The notes below the pieces were generated by a model. It was not told the origin of the DNA, searched no databases, and was given only the letters and a program-made list of their open reading frames with translations. From assembly GCF_029936995.1 (NCBI RefSeq), contig NZ_JAPYRE010000002.1:124001-188000 (forward strand): a DNA stretch of 64,000 bases, in the 5' to 3' direction. Numbering within the stretch: the stretch's first letter is position 1; every line of letters begins with the position of its first letter. Made by a program: the position numbers and the translations under genes. This stretch comes from Henriciella sp. GTDB taxonomy: Bacteria > Pseudomonadota > Alphaproteobacteria > Caulobacterales > Hyphomonadaceae. Shown here piece after piece: positions 1 through 7,637 of the stretch.

Positions 1-1
1 C

Positions 2-421
2 GCCGCGGAGATCGGGCCGCTCCCGGCCGCCGCCACCGCCCCACAGGCACCCGCCCGAACGCCGCGTACACCCGCCCCCGGCACACGCCGTACAAGCTTC
101 GTTCTGATGCCGGTCTATCGCTATGATGGCGCTGCCCTTCAGGTGCTTCAGGCGCGAGCCAGCAAAATGTACCGTGCTCACACCGTCACCACACCGCTGC
201 TGGACCGTCTTCACACCCTGCGCACACTGCTGGACAACCCCTGGCCTGCCGCCCGGCGGATGGCACGTCTCATATCCCGGCTGAAGCGCGAGGGCGCCCC
301 GGAACCGATCATCGGTGCGCAGGACAGGCTGCACCGCTACGGCACCGCCTTCGGCATGTTCGCCCACGCCCTGCCAGAGCGCGTGAAGACCGCCTTCAGG
401 GCCTGGCCGGATACGAGTTGA
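2..421 (+). CDS. C-terminal part of an unrecognised protein (5' end outside the window)
   Basis: The reading frame is open from base 2 of the window with no stop until 421, so the true start probably lies upstream. An ATG at 107 would give a 104-residue version, but the Ala/Pro-rich codons before it are also open. The visible part is basic and Arg/Leu-rich, with a proline-rich stretch first and then mostly helical-looking sequence. I see no signal peptide, membrane segment or catalytic motif in it and do not recognise a family. It converges on folC, which is read from the other strand. Confidence 0.5.
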   Translation, partial: AAEIGPLPAAATAPQAPARTPRTPAPGTRRTSFVLMPVYRYDGAALQVLQARASKMYRAHTVTTPLLDRLHTLRTLLDNPWPAARRMARLISRLKREGAPEPIIGAQDRLHRYGTAFGMFAHALPERVKTAFRAWPDTS

Positions 422-495
422 GGGCCGAAAAATCTTGACCGTCTGTACCGCAAGCCACCCGGTTTGCGAACGCAGGCACAGCCCTCACTCCGCTC

Positions 496-515
496 ATCCC
501 GGCGCAGGCCGGGAT
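496..515. repeat. REP-like palindromic element
   Basis: A perfect 8-bp inverted repeat, ATCCCGGC / GCCGGGAT, surrounds a GCAG tetraloop. It sits in the short gap between the upstream unknown gene and the end of folC. Palindromes of the form TCATCCCGGC-loop-GCCGGGATC are, from general knowledge, widely dispersed intergenic elements in several alphaproteobacterial genomes. I saw only this copy in the window. It could also help end transcription from either side, although there is no T-run. Confidence 0.5.
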
Positions 516-544
516 CTCATAAAATCAGTGAAATAGTATATAAA

Positions 545-1813
545 TCAGCGCGGTAGCTCGTCATTCAGGGCGAGCACCTTGCCTGCCAGATAAAGAGAAC
601 CACAGATCAGGATACGCTCGGCCCCGGCCGCGACAGCCGCGCGCATCGCCGCCTCGAAACTCTCATGTGCCGCCGCACCCGCCCCGCTTTTCCGCGCCGC
701 TGCAGCGAGGTCTTCCGGGGTGAAACTGTTCTCATTGTCCGCGATCGGGCAGGTAAAGACCTTGAGGCCGGGCCGGGACAGGGCAGCAAAAAACCCGGTC
801 GCGTCCTTGTTGTTGAGCATTGCTGAGACCAGCATGGTCGTGTCGGTTCCGGCTTCAGCATCGAGCTGGTCAAGTACCCTGGAAAGGGCGCGACCTGCAT
901 GGGGATTGTGTCCGCCATCGAGCCAGACCGGCAGGCCGTTTGCGAGCTCTGTCACAGGCCCCGGCGAGAGTTGCTGCATCCGCGCAGGCCAATGGGCTGT
1001 GGCACAGCCCGAAAGGATTGCCTTGTCTGTAATACCCTGTATCTGCGATGTTTTTAGGGCCTTCGCGGCGAGCACGGCATTCGCCATCTGGTGATCGCCA
1101 GAGAGGCCGAGCGGCGGGAAGATCGCGGCTTTATCGGCCTCGGAGAGGAAGGAAATCTCCGCCCCGGTCCTGTCCGCCTCAGCCCGGATCGCGGCTTCCG
1201 CATCGGGGCTCTGGACGGCCGAAACAGCCGGGCATTCGGGCTTCAGGATCCCCGCCTTGTCACGGGCGATTTTCGAGATCGTGTTCCCGAGGAAAGCCTG
1301 ATGATCGAGGTCGATCGGGGTAAAAACCGAACAGGCGGATTTCTCGATCACATTGGAGGCATCATAGCGCCCGCCAAGCCCGACTTCGAGCACCAGCAGG
1401 TCCGCCGGGGTCTCATGAAAGGCCAGGAACGCCGCGGCCTGGGCGGCCTCGAAATGGGTGATCTCGCGGCTCCCAAGAAGTGCGCCCTCGACGCGCTCCA
1501 GACAATCGACAAGATAGTCGTCGGAAATCAGCTCCCCGGCGAGCCGGATCCGCTCATTGAACCGGACCAGATGCGGCGAGGTTGATGTATGGACCTTCAG
1601 GCCCGCCGCCTCCGCCATCGCGCGGATAAAGGCGACAACCGAACCTTTGCCGTTTGTCCCGGCGACATGGATTGTCGGCGGCAGGTCAAGATGAGGAGAG
1701 CCCAGCTCTTCCAGCACAACCAGAATGCGGTCAAGCGAAAGCGCCCGGTCAGCCGGGTTATATTTCTCGAACCTTTTCAGCGCCGTATCGACGGCGAGTT
1801 GGGTGTCGATCAA
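545..1813 (-). CDS. folC: Bifunctional dihydrofolate synthase / folylpolyglutamate synthase
   Basis: FolC ligates L-glutamate to dihydropteroate and then extends the polyglutamate tail of folates, using ATP, in the cytoplasm. The 422-residue protein is of normal family length. The Mur-ligase-type P-loop GTNGKGS lies at about residues 52-58. The GLGGRYDASN segment follows the central ATPase region, and DGGHNPHAG marks the start of the C-terminal glutamate-binding domain. It is the last gene of a minus-strand run. Its start codon is TTG (1811-1813), and that codon overlaps the accD stop by four bases (TTGA), which suggests translational coupling to accD. The accD-folC pairing is common in alphaproteobacteria. 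Confidence 0.93.
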   Translation of the reverse strand: MIDTQLAVDTALKRFEKYNPADRALSLDRILVVLEELGSPHLDLPPTIHVAGTNGKGSVVAFIRAMAEAAGLKVHTSTSPHLVRFNERIRLAGELISDDYLVDCLERVEGALLGSREITHFEAAQAAAFLAFHETPADLLVLEVGLGGRYDASNVIEKSACSVFTPIDLDHQAFLGNTISKIARDKAGILKPECPAVSAVQSPDAEAAIRAEADRTGAEISFLSEADKAAIFPPLGLSGDHQMANAVLAAKALKTSQIQGITDKAILSGCATAHWPARMQQLSPGPVTELANGLPVWLDGGHNPHAGRALSRVLDQLDAEAGTDTTMLVSAMLNNKDATGFFAALSRPGLKVFTCPIADNENSFTPEDLAAAARKSGAGAAAHESFEAAMRAAVAAGAERILICGSLYLAGKVLALNDELPR

Positions 1814-2799
1814 GCCTTTTTGGCCTTCTTGTCTTCAGCTTTTTCTCCGGAAGGCGCATCGGCAGACGGCGCCTTTACCGGGCCGATTTCAGTACCGTCG
1901 GAATTCCGCGCTGGCAGAAGATGTTTGAGGATCCGGCCAAGCGTCTCTTTCATCTCGCGGCGATCGCAGACGATATCGACCTGGCCTTTCTGGCGTAGGA
2001 ATTCGGACCGCTGGAAGCCTTCAGGCAGTTTCTCGCGGATCGTCTGCTCGATCACACGCGGCCCGGAAAAGGCGATCATCGCCCCCGGCTCGGCCAGGTG
2101 AACATCGCCCAGCATCGCATAGGAGGCTGAAACACCGCCAGATGTCGGGTCGCAGAGCACCGCGATATAGGGAAGCCCCGCCTCGCGGACCTCGTCAATC
2201 GCCAGCGTGGTCCGCGGCATCTGCATCAGCGACAGCGTGCCTTCCTGCATACGCGCACCGCCAGAAGCTGTGCATACGACGAAAGCCGCCTTGCGTGCGA
2301 CAGCCATCTGGGCCGCGGCAATGAAGGCCTCGCCAGCCGCCATGCCAAGCGAACCGCCCATGAAGGCGAAATCCTGAACGAGGATAACAGCCGGCTGGCC
2401 ATCTACACGCCCGAAAGCCGCGGCCATACAGTCTTCCTGGCTTATCGGCGGGCTTGCGTCCGGGCTTTCTTCCTTCTCACGCGCGGCAATCTTGGCTTTG
2501 GCCGCCTTGATGCGGGATGGATACGGCTTGTCGTCCTTGAACTTCAGCGGGTCCTGCTGGACCTCTGGCAGCTCCAATGGCTCCCAGCGCTCATCATCAA
2601 AGAGAAGGCGAAAGCGGCGGCGCGGCGAAATTCTCATATGCGCGCCAGCCGGGGTCACATACCAGCTCTCTTCAAGATCGGAGCGATAGACGAGCTCGCC
2701 ACTCTTCGGGCATTTCACCCAAAGATTATCAGGCGTCTCTTTCTTGGACGATAGAAAGGTCTTCAGACCCGGCGTGCGAAAATTTGTTAGCCAATTCAT
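1810..2799 (-). CDS. accD: Acetyl-CoA carboxylase carboxyltransferase subunit beta
   Basis: AccD is half of the carboxyltransferase of acetyl-CoA carboxylase and moves the carboxyl group from biotin to acetyl-CoA to make malonyl-CoA for fatty acid synthesis. The 329-residue protein has the family core, including the FAFMGGSLGMAAGE and GGARMQEG segments and the late GFAGPRVIEQTI-like segment (here FSGPRVIEQTI). The N-terminal zinc ribbon is degenerate: of the four family cysteines only one remains (KCPKSGE), and the second pair is replaced by VTPAGAH. From memory, the same loss is seen in Caulobacterales AccD, so it is probably a lineage trait rather than damage. The C-terminus is a Lys/Ala/Glu-rich tail. 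The gene lies 35 bp after trpA and overlaps folC. Confidence 0.93.
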   Translation of the reverse strand: MNWLTNFRTPGLKTFLSSKKETPDNLWVKCPKSGELVYRSDLEESWYVTPAGAHMRISPRRRFRLLFDDERWEPLELPEVQQDPLKFKDDKPYPSRIKAAKAKIAAREKEESPDASPPISQEDCMAAAFGRVDGQPAVILVQDFAFMGGSLGMAAGEAFIAAAQMAVARKAAFVVCTASGGARMQEGTLSLMQMPRTTLAIDEVREAGLPYIAVLCDPTSGGVSASYAMLGDVHLAEPGAMIAFSGPRVIEQTIREKLPEGFQRSEFLRQKGQVDIVCDRREMKETLGRILKHLLPARNSDGTEIGPVKAPSADAPSGEKAEDKKAKKA

Positions 2800-2834
2800 T
2801 TAAGCTGGACTCCCTGTCTGGTCCAATCTGCTTC

Positions 2835-3656
2835 TCAAGCTACGCCTTTAAGCGCGTCCGACAACTCTTCGGCCAGTTTCCCCATCCGCCCGGCTATACT
2901 CCCGGTATCATCAGCCTCAAGCGCCAATCGCACATGATCTACGAAAGCAGACCCGACGACAACCCCATCGGATATACGCGCCATGGCGGCGGCCTGTTCC
3001 CCCGTTCTTACGCCGAATCCGACGCAAACCGGCAGGCCTGAGACCTTGCGGGCCCGTTCGACGCCTTCACGAATATCTTCCGGATCGGCCGATCCGGCGC
3101 CCGTCACGCCCGCCACAGCGACATAGTAGAGAAAGCCGGATGCCCCTTCGGCAACCTTGGCAATGCGCTTGTCGGTGGTCGTCGGCGTGGCCAGCCGGAT
3201 AACGGAAATGCCATACTTCTCATAGGCCTGGCGCAGCTCATGGTCTTCCTCTGGCGGGAGGTCGACCAGGATTGTCCCGTCAATCCCGGCCTGAGAGGCT
3301 GCATCCGCGAAAGCGTCATAGCCCATCAGATGCACCGGATTGGCATAGCCCATGAGGATAAGCGGGGTTTCCTTGTCGTCTTCGCGAAACCTTTCCGCCA
3401 GCGCGAGGACATCCTTCAGCTTCGTGCCAGCCTTGAGACTGCGCTGCCCGGCCCGCTGGATCGCCGGGCCATCAGCCATCGGATCGGTGAATGGCGCGCC
3501 CAGCTCGATAATGTCAGCCCCGTTGTCGCGCAGCGCACAAAGCGCCTGATAGCTTGTCTCAAGATCGGGATCGCCCGCCATGATATATGTCACGAGCGCA
3601 GCGCGGTTCTCGGCACGAACCTTGTCGAACCGGTCTGTAATTCTCTGTGTCGGCAT
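2835..3656 (-). CDS. trpA: Tryptophan synthase alpha chain
   Basis: TrpA cleaves indole-3-glycerol phosphate to indole and glyceraldehyde-3-phosphate and channels indole to TrpB. The 273-residue TIM barrel is of normal length. It carries the catalytic Glu in IELGAPFTDP, the catalytic Asp in MADGPAIQ, and the phosphate-binding loop near the C-terminus (VGFGVRT and VVVGSAFV). The ATG overlaps the stop of cutA by one base (TAATG), so its translation is probably coupled to cutA rather than directly to trpB. Confidence 0.95.
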   Translation of the reverse strand: MPTQRITDRFDKVRAENRAALVTYIMAGDPDLETSYQALCALRDNGADIIELGAPFTDPMADGPAIQRAGQRSLKAGTKLKDVLALAERFREDDKETPLILMGYANPVHLMGYDAFADAASQAGIDGTILVDLPPEEDHELRQAYEKYGISVIRLATPTTTDKRIAKVAEGASGFLYYVAVAGVTGAGSADPEDIREGVERARKVSGLPVCVGFGVRTGEQAAAMARISDGVVVGSAFVDHVRLALEADDTGSIAGRMGKLAEELSDALKGVA

Positions 3657-3985
3657 TATTCTGCGGGTGCTTTCGTATTCTCGCCCAGCCAGTCGGCATA
3701 ATCAGAAAGGACGTGGCTACAGGGCCAGGCCACCATGGCTGGGACGTCATAAGGGTGAATCTCCGTCACCAGCTTTTCCAGCGCATCCCAGCAGGCCGGG
3801 ACAGATTTCAGCCACAGCACATGTTCGAAAGCCTGCTCGACAACCCCTTTCCAGAGATAGGTCGAACTTACCGGCGCCTCCAGATTCGCGCAGGCGGCCA
3901 GCCGCTGTTCAACCGACGCATCGGCGATCTTCTGAGCCACATCCTTGGACGGGCAGGTAATGCGGATAATGAGGGCTTCAGTCAT
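3656..3985 (-). CDS. cutA: CutA-family divalent-cation tolerance protein
   Basis: This 109-residue protein has the CutA signature: ITCPSKDVAQKIADASVEQRLAACANLE near the N-terminus, then SSTYLWKGVVEQAFEHVLWLKS and a C-terminal ending of the IHPYDVPAMVAW type. CutA is a small trimeric ferredoxin-like-fold protein linked in E. coli to copper tolerance; its exact role is unsettled. It lies between trpB (5-bp gap) and trpA (1-bp overlap), a place normally left empty because the two tryptophan synthase genes are usually adjacent. The position suggests co-expression only, not a role in tryptophan synthesis. Confidence 0.9.
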   Translation of the reverse strand: MTEALIIRITCPSKDVAQKIADASVEQRLAACANLEAPVSSTYLWKGVVEQAFEHVLWLKSVPACWDALEKLVTEIHPYDVPAMVAWPCSHVLSDYADWLGENTKAPAE

Positions 3986-3990
3986 AACGC

Positions 3991-5202
3991 CTAAATCTCC
4001 ATTCCCAGATGCTCAGCGACCGAGAAGATGTCCTTGTCGCCGCGGCCGCAGAGATTCATGATCAGGATGTCCTCCTTGTCCATGCTCTCGCAGACGTCGC
4101 CCAGGCGGGCAATCGCATGCGCCGGTTCCAGCGCTGGGATGATGCCTTCAAGACGGGTGCAGAGCTGGAAGCCTTCGAGCGCCTCCTTGTCCGTACACGT
4201 CAGGTATTCCGCCCGGCCCGTATCCCGAAGGAAGGCGTGTTCCGGGCCGATCCCGGGATAATCCAGACCGGCAGAAATCGAGTGGGCATCGATGATCTGG
4301 CCGTCATCGGTCTGCAACAGATAGGTCCGGTTGCCATGCAGGATGCCGGGTACGCCGCCATTCAGCGCGGCAGCATGCTCACCGGTCTCGATCCCGTGGC
4401 CTGATGCCTCCACACCTACAAGCCGCACTCCCTCATCCTCGATGAAGGGGTGAAACAAGCCGATCGCGTTGGAGCCGCCGCCGATACAGGCCATCACGGC
4501 ATCCGGCAGGCGCCCCTCACGCTCCATGATCTGGCGTTTGGCTTCCTGCCCGATGACGGACTGGAAGTCGCGTACAAGCTCAGGATAAGGGTGTGGCCCA
4601 GCGGCCGTGCCGATCACGTAGAATGTGTCGTGGACATTGGTGACCCAGTCGCGCAGCGCCTCGTTCATCGCATCTTTCAGTGTGCCCGTGCCGGACGAGA
4701 CAGGAACGATCTCGGCCCCCAGCATCCGCATACGGAAAACATTCGGCTTCTGGCGCTCGACATCCGTCGCACCCATGAACACGACGCATTTAAGACCGAA
4801 GCGGGCACAGACGGTTGCCGTCGCAACGCCATGCTGGCCAGCACCCGTTTCGGCAATGATCCGCTTTTTTCCCATCCGCATGGCGAGCAGGACCTGGCCG
4901 AGGCAGTTATTGATCTTGTGCGCGCCGGTATGATTGAGTTCATCGCGCTTGAAATAGATTTTCGGGCCGCCGAAATGCGCGCTCATCCGCTCGGCATGAT
5001 AGAGCGGCGATGGCCGGCCGACATAGTGCTTCCAGAGGTCATCCATCTCAGCCGCAAAGGCCGGGTCCTTCTTGGCGGCGCGATACTCATCCTCGAGCTC
5101 GAGCACGAGCGGCATCAGCGTTTCAGCGACATAGCGCCCGCCAAACTCACCAAAACGGCCCTTCTCGTCGGGCCACTGGTCCCATGTATTGAGCTTGTTC
5201 AT
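3991..5202 (-). CDS. trpB: Tryptophan synthase beta chain
   Basis: TrpB condenses indole with serine to form tryptophan in a PLP-dependent reaction. I chose the ATG at 5202, giving 403 residues ([20 protein letters not shown]...), because the protein then begins where the family normally does. An upstream in-frame start at 5241 would add 13 residues that look non-conserved. The PLP lysine is in GAHKINN (about K96), and the glycine-rich phosphate-binding loop is [10 protein letters not shown]. It forms a complex with TrpA encoded two genes downstream. It follows trpF after 65 bp. Confidence 0.95.
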   Translation of the reverse strand: MNKLNTWDQWPDEKGRFGEFGGRYVAETLMPLVLELEDEYRAAKKDPAFAAEMDDLWKHYVGRPSPLYHAERMSAHFGGPKIYFKRDELNHTGAHKINNCLGQVLLAMRMGKKRIIAETGAGQHGVATATVCARFGLKCVVFMGATDVERQKPNVFRMRMLGAEIVPVSSGTGTLKDAMNEALRDWVTNVHDTFYVIGTAAGPHPYPELVRDFQSVIGQEAKRQIMEREGRLPDAVMACIGGGSNAIGLFHPFIEDEGVRLVGVEASGHGIETGEHAAALNGGVPGILHGNRTYLLQTDDGQIIDAHSISAGLDYPGIGPEHAFLRDTGRAEYLTCTDKEALEGFQLCTRLEGIIPALEPAHAIARLGDVCESMDKEDILIMNLCGRGDKDIFSVAEHLGMEI

Positions 5203-5267
5203 TCTGATTCCCGCTTCACTTCGTTGCGCGCTGGATCGCACTCAAGGCTGTTTCTCATCTGGCTTTC

Positions 5268-5897
5268 CTATCCGGCGGCCTTTGCAGCAGCGATGAAATT
5301 GGCGATCAAGGTCTCATCCTTTACGCCTCTCTGGCACTCGACTCCAGAGGACACATCGACCGCAACTGCACCGGTTGCAGCAATGGCACCGGCAACATTG
5401 TCCACATCCAGTCCGCCAGAGAGAATCCACGGCGTCGAGGGTTGCCAGTCGTCAAGGACTGACCAGTCAAACGGGCGGCCGTGCCCGCCTGGCACATCGC
5501 TGCCTTGCGGCGGTCTGGCATCCAGCAGGTACTGGTCGGCAGCCGTATATGCCTCAAGGGCTGCAAGATCGCCGGCACTGGTAACCCCATGCGCCTTCCA
5601 GACCTCGGCGCCCGTGCGTTTCTTGATCTCCTCAACCCGTTGCGGGCTTTCCCGGCCATGCAGCTGGAGCGTGGAAATCCCCGCCTGAACCACCTCGTCG
5701 ATCAACCGGTCATCGGCATCGACGAGCAGGGCAACCGGCGTACAGCCAGGATAGTGCGGCAGGCGCGCAACTGTCTTCACATCCACAGCGCGCACGGATT
5801 TCGCAAAAAAAACAAAGCCAACCCAGTCTGCCCCAGCCTCAGCGGCCACACGCAGCATCGCCTCGTCCCGGAGGCCGCAGATTTTCACTTTCGCCAT
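5268..5897 (-). CDS. trpF: Phosphoribosylanthranilate isomerase
   Basis: TrpF performs the Amadori rearrangement of phosphoribosylanthranilate, the third step of tryptophan synthesis after anthranilate. The 209-residue TIM barrel is of normal length. It has the N-terminal KICGLR segment with the catalytic cysteine, the LLVDAD and LLDARPP segments, and the phosphate-binding end LSGGLDVDNV ... VDVSSGVE. It is the first gene of the trpF-trpB-cutA-trpA-accD-folC run on the minus strand. The earlier trp genes (trpE, trpG, trpD, trpC) are not in this window, so the pathway is split between loci. Confidence 0.95.
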   Translation of the reverse strand: MAKVKICGLRDEAMLRVAAEAGADWVGFVFFAKSVRAVDVKTVARLPHYPGCTPVALLVDADDRLIDEVVQAGISTLQLHGRESPQRVEEIKKRTGAEVWKAHGVTSAGDLAALEAYTAADQYLLDARPPQGSDVPGGHGRPFDWSVLDDWQPSTPWILSGGLDVDNVAGAIAATGAVAVDVSSGVECQRGVKDETLIANFIAAAKAAG

Positions 5898-6028
5898 GAC
5901 CGAAGGCTGGTGGCGCGGCCATTCACCGAAGTCAAGAAAATCTCCCTGCCCCGACGGTAAGCGCGCCTTGATATTTACGAATGCGTCCGGGCTTGCTGAA
6001 TAGGCGCCAGAAGGAGGACTTAAAGCCC

Positions 6029-7207
6029 ATGCCAGGTTCCACGCTGCTCTCTGATATCCGCATTGCCGACATGACCACGGTGATCTTCGGCCCTTATTGC
6101 ACGCAGACGCTCGCCGACATGGGGGCGGACGTCGTCAAGCTGGAACCGCCCAAGGGCGATGACTTCCGAAATGTCGGCAAGCCCGCGAAAAACAAGCGCA
6201 TGGGCCCATGCCACCTGACCATGAACCGCGGCAAGCGCTCGGTCGTCTGGGACATGAAATCGGATCAGGGAAAGGCGGCGATCCGCAAGCTGATCGAGAA
6301 CAGTGATGTCTTTATCCACAATATCCGCCCCGACGCGGTCGCGCGGCTGGGCCTGACCTTCAAAGAGGTGAAGGCGATCAAGCCGGACATTGTCTATGTG
6401 CACTGCCTCGGCTTCGGATCGGAAGGGCCATATGCGGGCCGGCCGGCCTATGATGATCTCATCCAGGCCCTGTCAGGGGCGACCAGCCTGCTGCCGCGCG
6501 TCGACGGCAACGAGGCACCACGCTTCCTGCCGACTGCCTTTGCCGACAAGGTATCCGGTCTGCACGCCACGCACGCGACCCTGGCCGCCCTGCATCACCG
6601 CGACCGCACGGGCGAAGCCGTCCATGTCGAGGTGCCGATGTTCGAGTGCGTCACCAGCTTCCTCTTCGAGGAGCACTTCTACGAAGCCGCCTTCGATCCG
6701 CCAGTCGGCCCGCACTGCTATCAGCGACAGGTCGACAATTCCCGCCAGCCCGTGCGCACACAGGATGGCTGGATCGTCATCGCGCCTTATGTTGATCATC
6801 GCTGGATAACGCTCTTCGATGTCATCGGCGCGCCCGAAGAACTCGAGGACGAGCGGATCAATGACTATAAGGGCCGCTTCTTCAACCAGCCCTACATGAT
6901 GTCGCGTATACAGGCGCATTTCGTGAATTTCACGACGGCCGACCTGCTGGCGAAGCTCGGCGCCGCCGACATTCCCTGCGCCAACGCGACAGATATCTCA
7001 GAGGTCCAGCAGGACCCGCACCTGAAGGCGGTGAATTTTTTCCAGCGCCGTGAGCATCCGAGCGAAGGCGGATACTGGGAAGTCCAGCCCCCCTTGCGTT
7101 TCGCAGGCGTCCGGTCCCGCGATATCAGCCCGGCCCCACGGCTGGGAGAACATACTGACCAGGTGCTTGAAGAACTTGGACTGGGCGCCGATCCGGCTGA
7201 CAGATAG
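6029..7207 (+). CDS. Class III (CaiB/BaiF family) CoA-transferase
   Basis: This 392-residue protein is a family III CoA-transferase, enzymes that move CoA between acyl groups through an aspartyl-CoA thioester. The start at 6029 is chosen because a strong AAGGAGG lies at 6011-6017; an upstream ATG at 5981 lacks this. Family features include the N-terminal DIRIADMTTVIFGPYCTQTLADMGADVVKLEPP segment, the NRGKRSVVWDMKS segment, FIHNIRPDAVARLGL, and the catalytic-Asp region near PAYDDLIQALSG. The substrate cannot be read from the sequence. It is transcribed alone, with no partner dehydrogenase or lyase adjacent. Confidence 0.85.
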   Translation: MPGSTLLSDIRIADMTTVIFGPYCTQTLADMGADVVKLEPPKGDDFRNVGKPAKNKRMGPCHLTMNRGKRSVVWDMKSDQGKAAIRKLIENSDVFIHNIRPDAVARLGLTFKEVKAIKPDIVYVHCLGFGSEGPYAGRPAYDDLIQALSGATSLLPRVDGNEAPRFLPTAFADKVSGLHATHATLAALHHRDRTGEAVHVEVPMFECVTSFLFEEHFYEAAFDPPVGPHCYQRQVDNSRQPVRTQDGWIVIAPYVDHRWITLFDVIGAPEELEDERINDYKGRFFNQPYMMSRIQAHFVNFTTADLLAKLGAADIPCANATDISEVQQDPHLKAVNFFQRREHPSEGGYWEVQPPLRFAGVRSRDISPAPRLGEHTDQVLEELGLGADPADR

Positions 7208-7637
7208 ATACCTTCGGGCCCCGGATTATGGGTTCCGCAGCGGAATTGTGCCCAATCTCTGAGCAGAAATGCTTTGACATGAAAAATTCTTTCTTCGCAG
7301 CTGCGCACAGCGAAAGCAGTTCCCTGTTTTACGCACCGCCCCTTAATAGCGTTGTTTTATAAGACTTTTTTGTCGCATAAATGGCGTGCATTTCAGAGGC
7401 AAACACGTTTTGCGTGTTATTTCGCAAAATTGCGCCCCTGTTTCCGGCCTTAAATACTTTGACCTTTCGACCTAGATTTGAGACTTGGTAGCCGCGGCAC
7501 GCAGCCGACAACCGCGCAATATGCGGCTTTTGACACAATCGTGAGGCACGCAGCCGGTGACACTGGCAGCAAGGGCTATTGCGAAAGACGCAAGGACCCG
7601 CCTCACCCCGACAACTCGAATGCGAGGAGGAGAGAAG
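7208..7637 (+). promoter_or_regulatory. 430-bp non-coding leader region rich in inverted repeats, upstream of the betaine genes
   Basis: No credible gene lies here. The region holds several inverted repeats: TTCCGC-A-GCGGAA (7233-7245), AACACG-N5-CGTGTT (7402-7418), CGCAA-AA-TTGCG (7423-7434), and CCGC/GCGG (7512-7526). A 7-bp pair, GTGAGGC (7541-7547) with GCCTCAC (7600-7606), encloses two further hairpins at 7553-7567 and 7579-7593, giving a possible three-way junction. A small CTCG/CGAG hairpin (7615-7626) overlaps the start of the Shine-Dalgarno of gsmT. The first group may be protein operators and the last group a structured 5' leader RNA; both readings are inference. I could not match it to a riboswitch class I know. 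Confidence 0.5.
7496..7556 (+). repeat. Two direct copies of a 12-mer in the betaine leader
   Basis: The 12-mer GGCACGCAGCCG occurs at 7496-7507 and again at 7545-7556, 49 bp apart start to start. The second copy overlaps the 5' strand of the 7-bp stem and the first hairpin of the putative three-way junction. In the first copy the AGCCG part (7503-7507) can pair with CGGCT (7524-7528), which competes with the 7512-7526 hairpin. The two copies could be tandem protein-binding sites or duplicated RNA elements. Confidence 0.6.

Noticed and set aside
7541-7606. Match of the betaine leader to the SAH or c-di-GMP riboswitch
   Set aside because: Parts look alike (GAGGC...CGC and CGAAAG...ACGCAA), but the expected pseudoknot partner and the conserved GCAAA cores are missing. 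I leave the class open.
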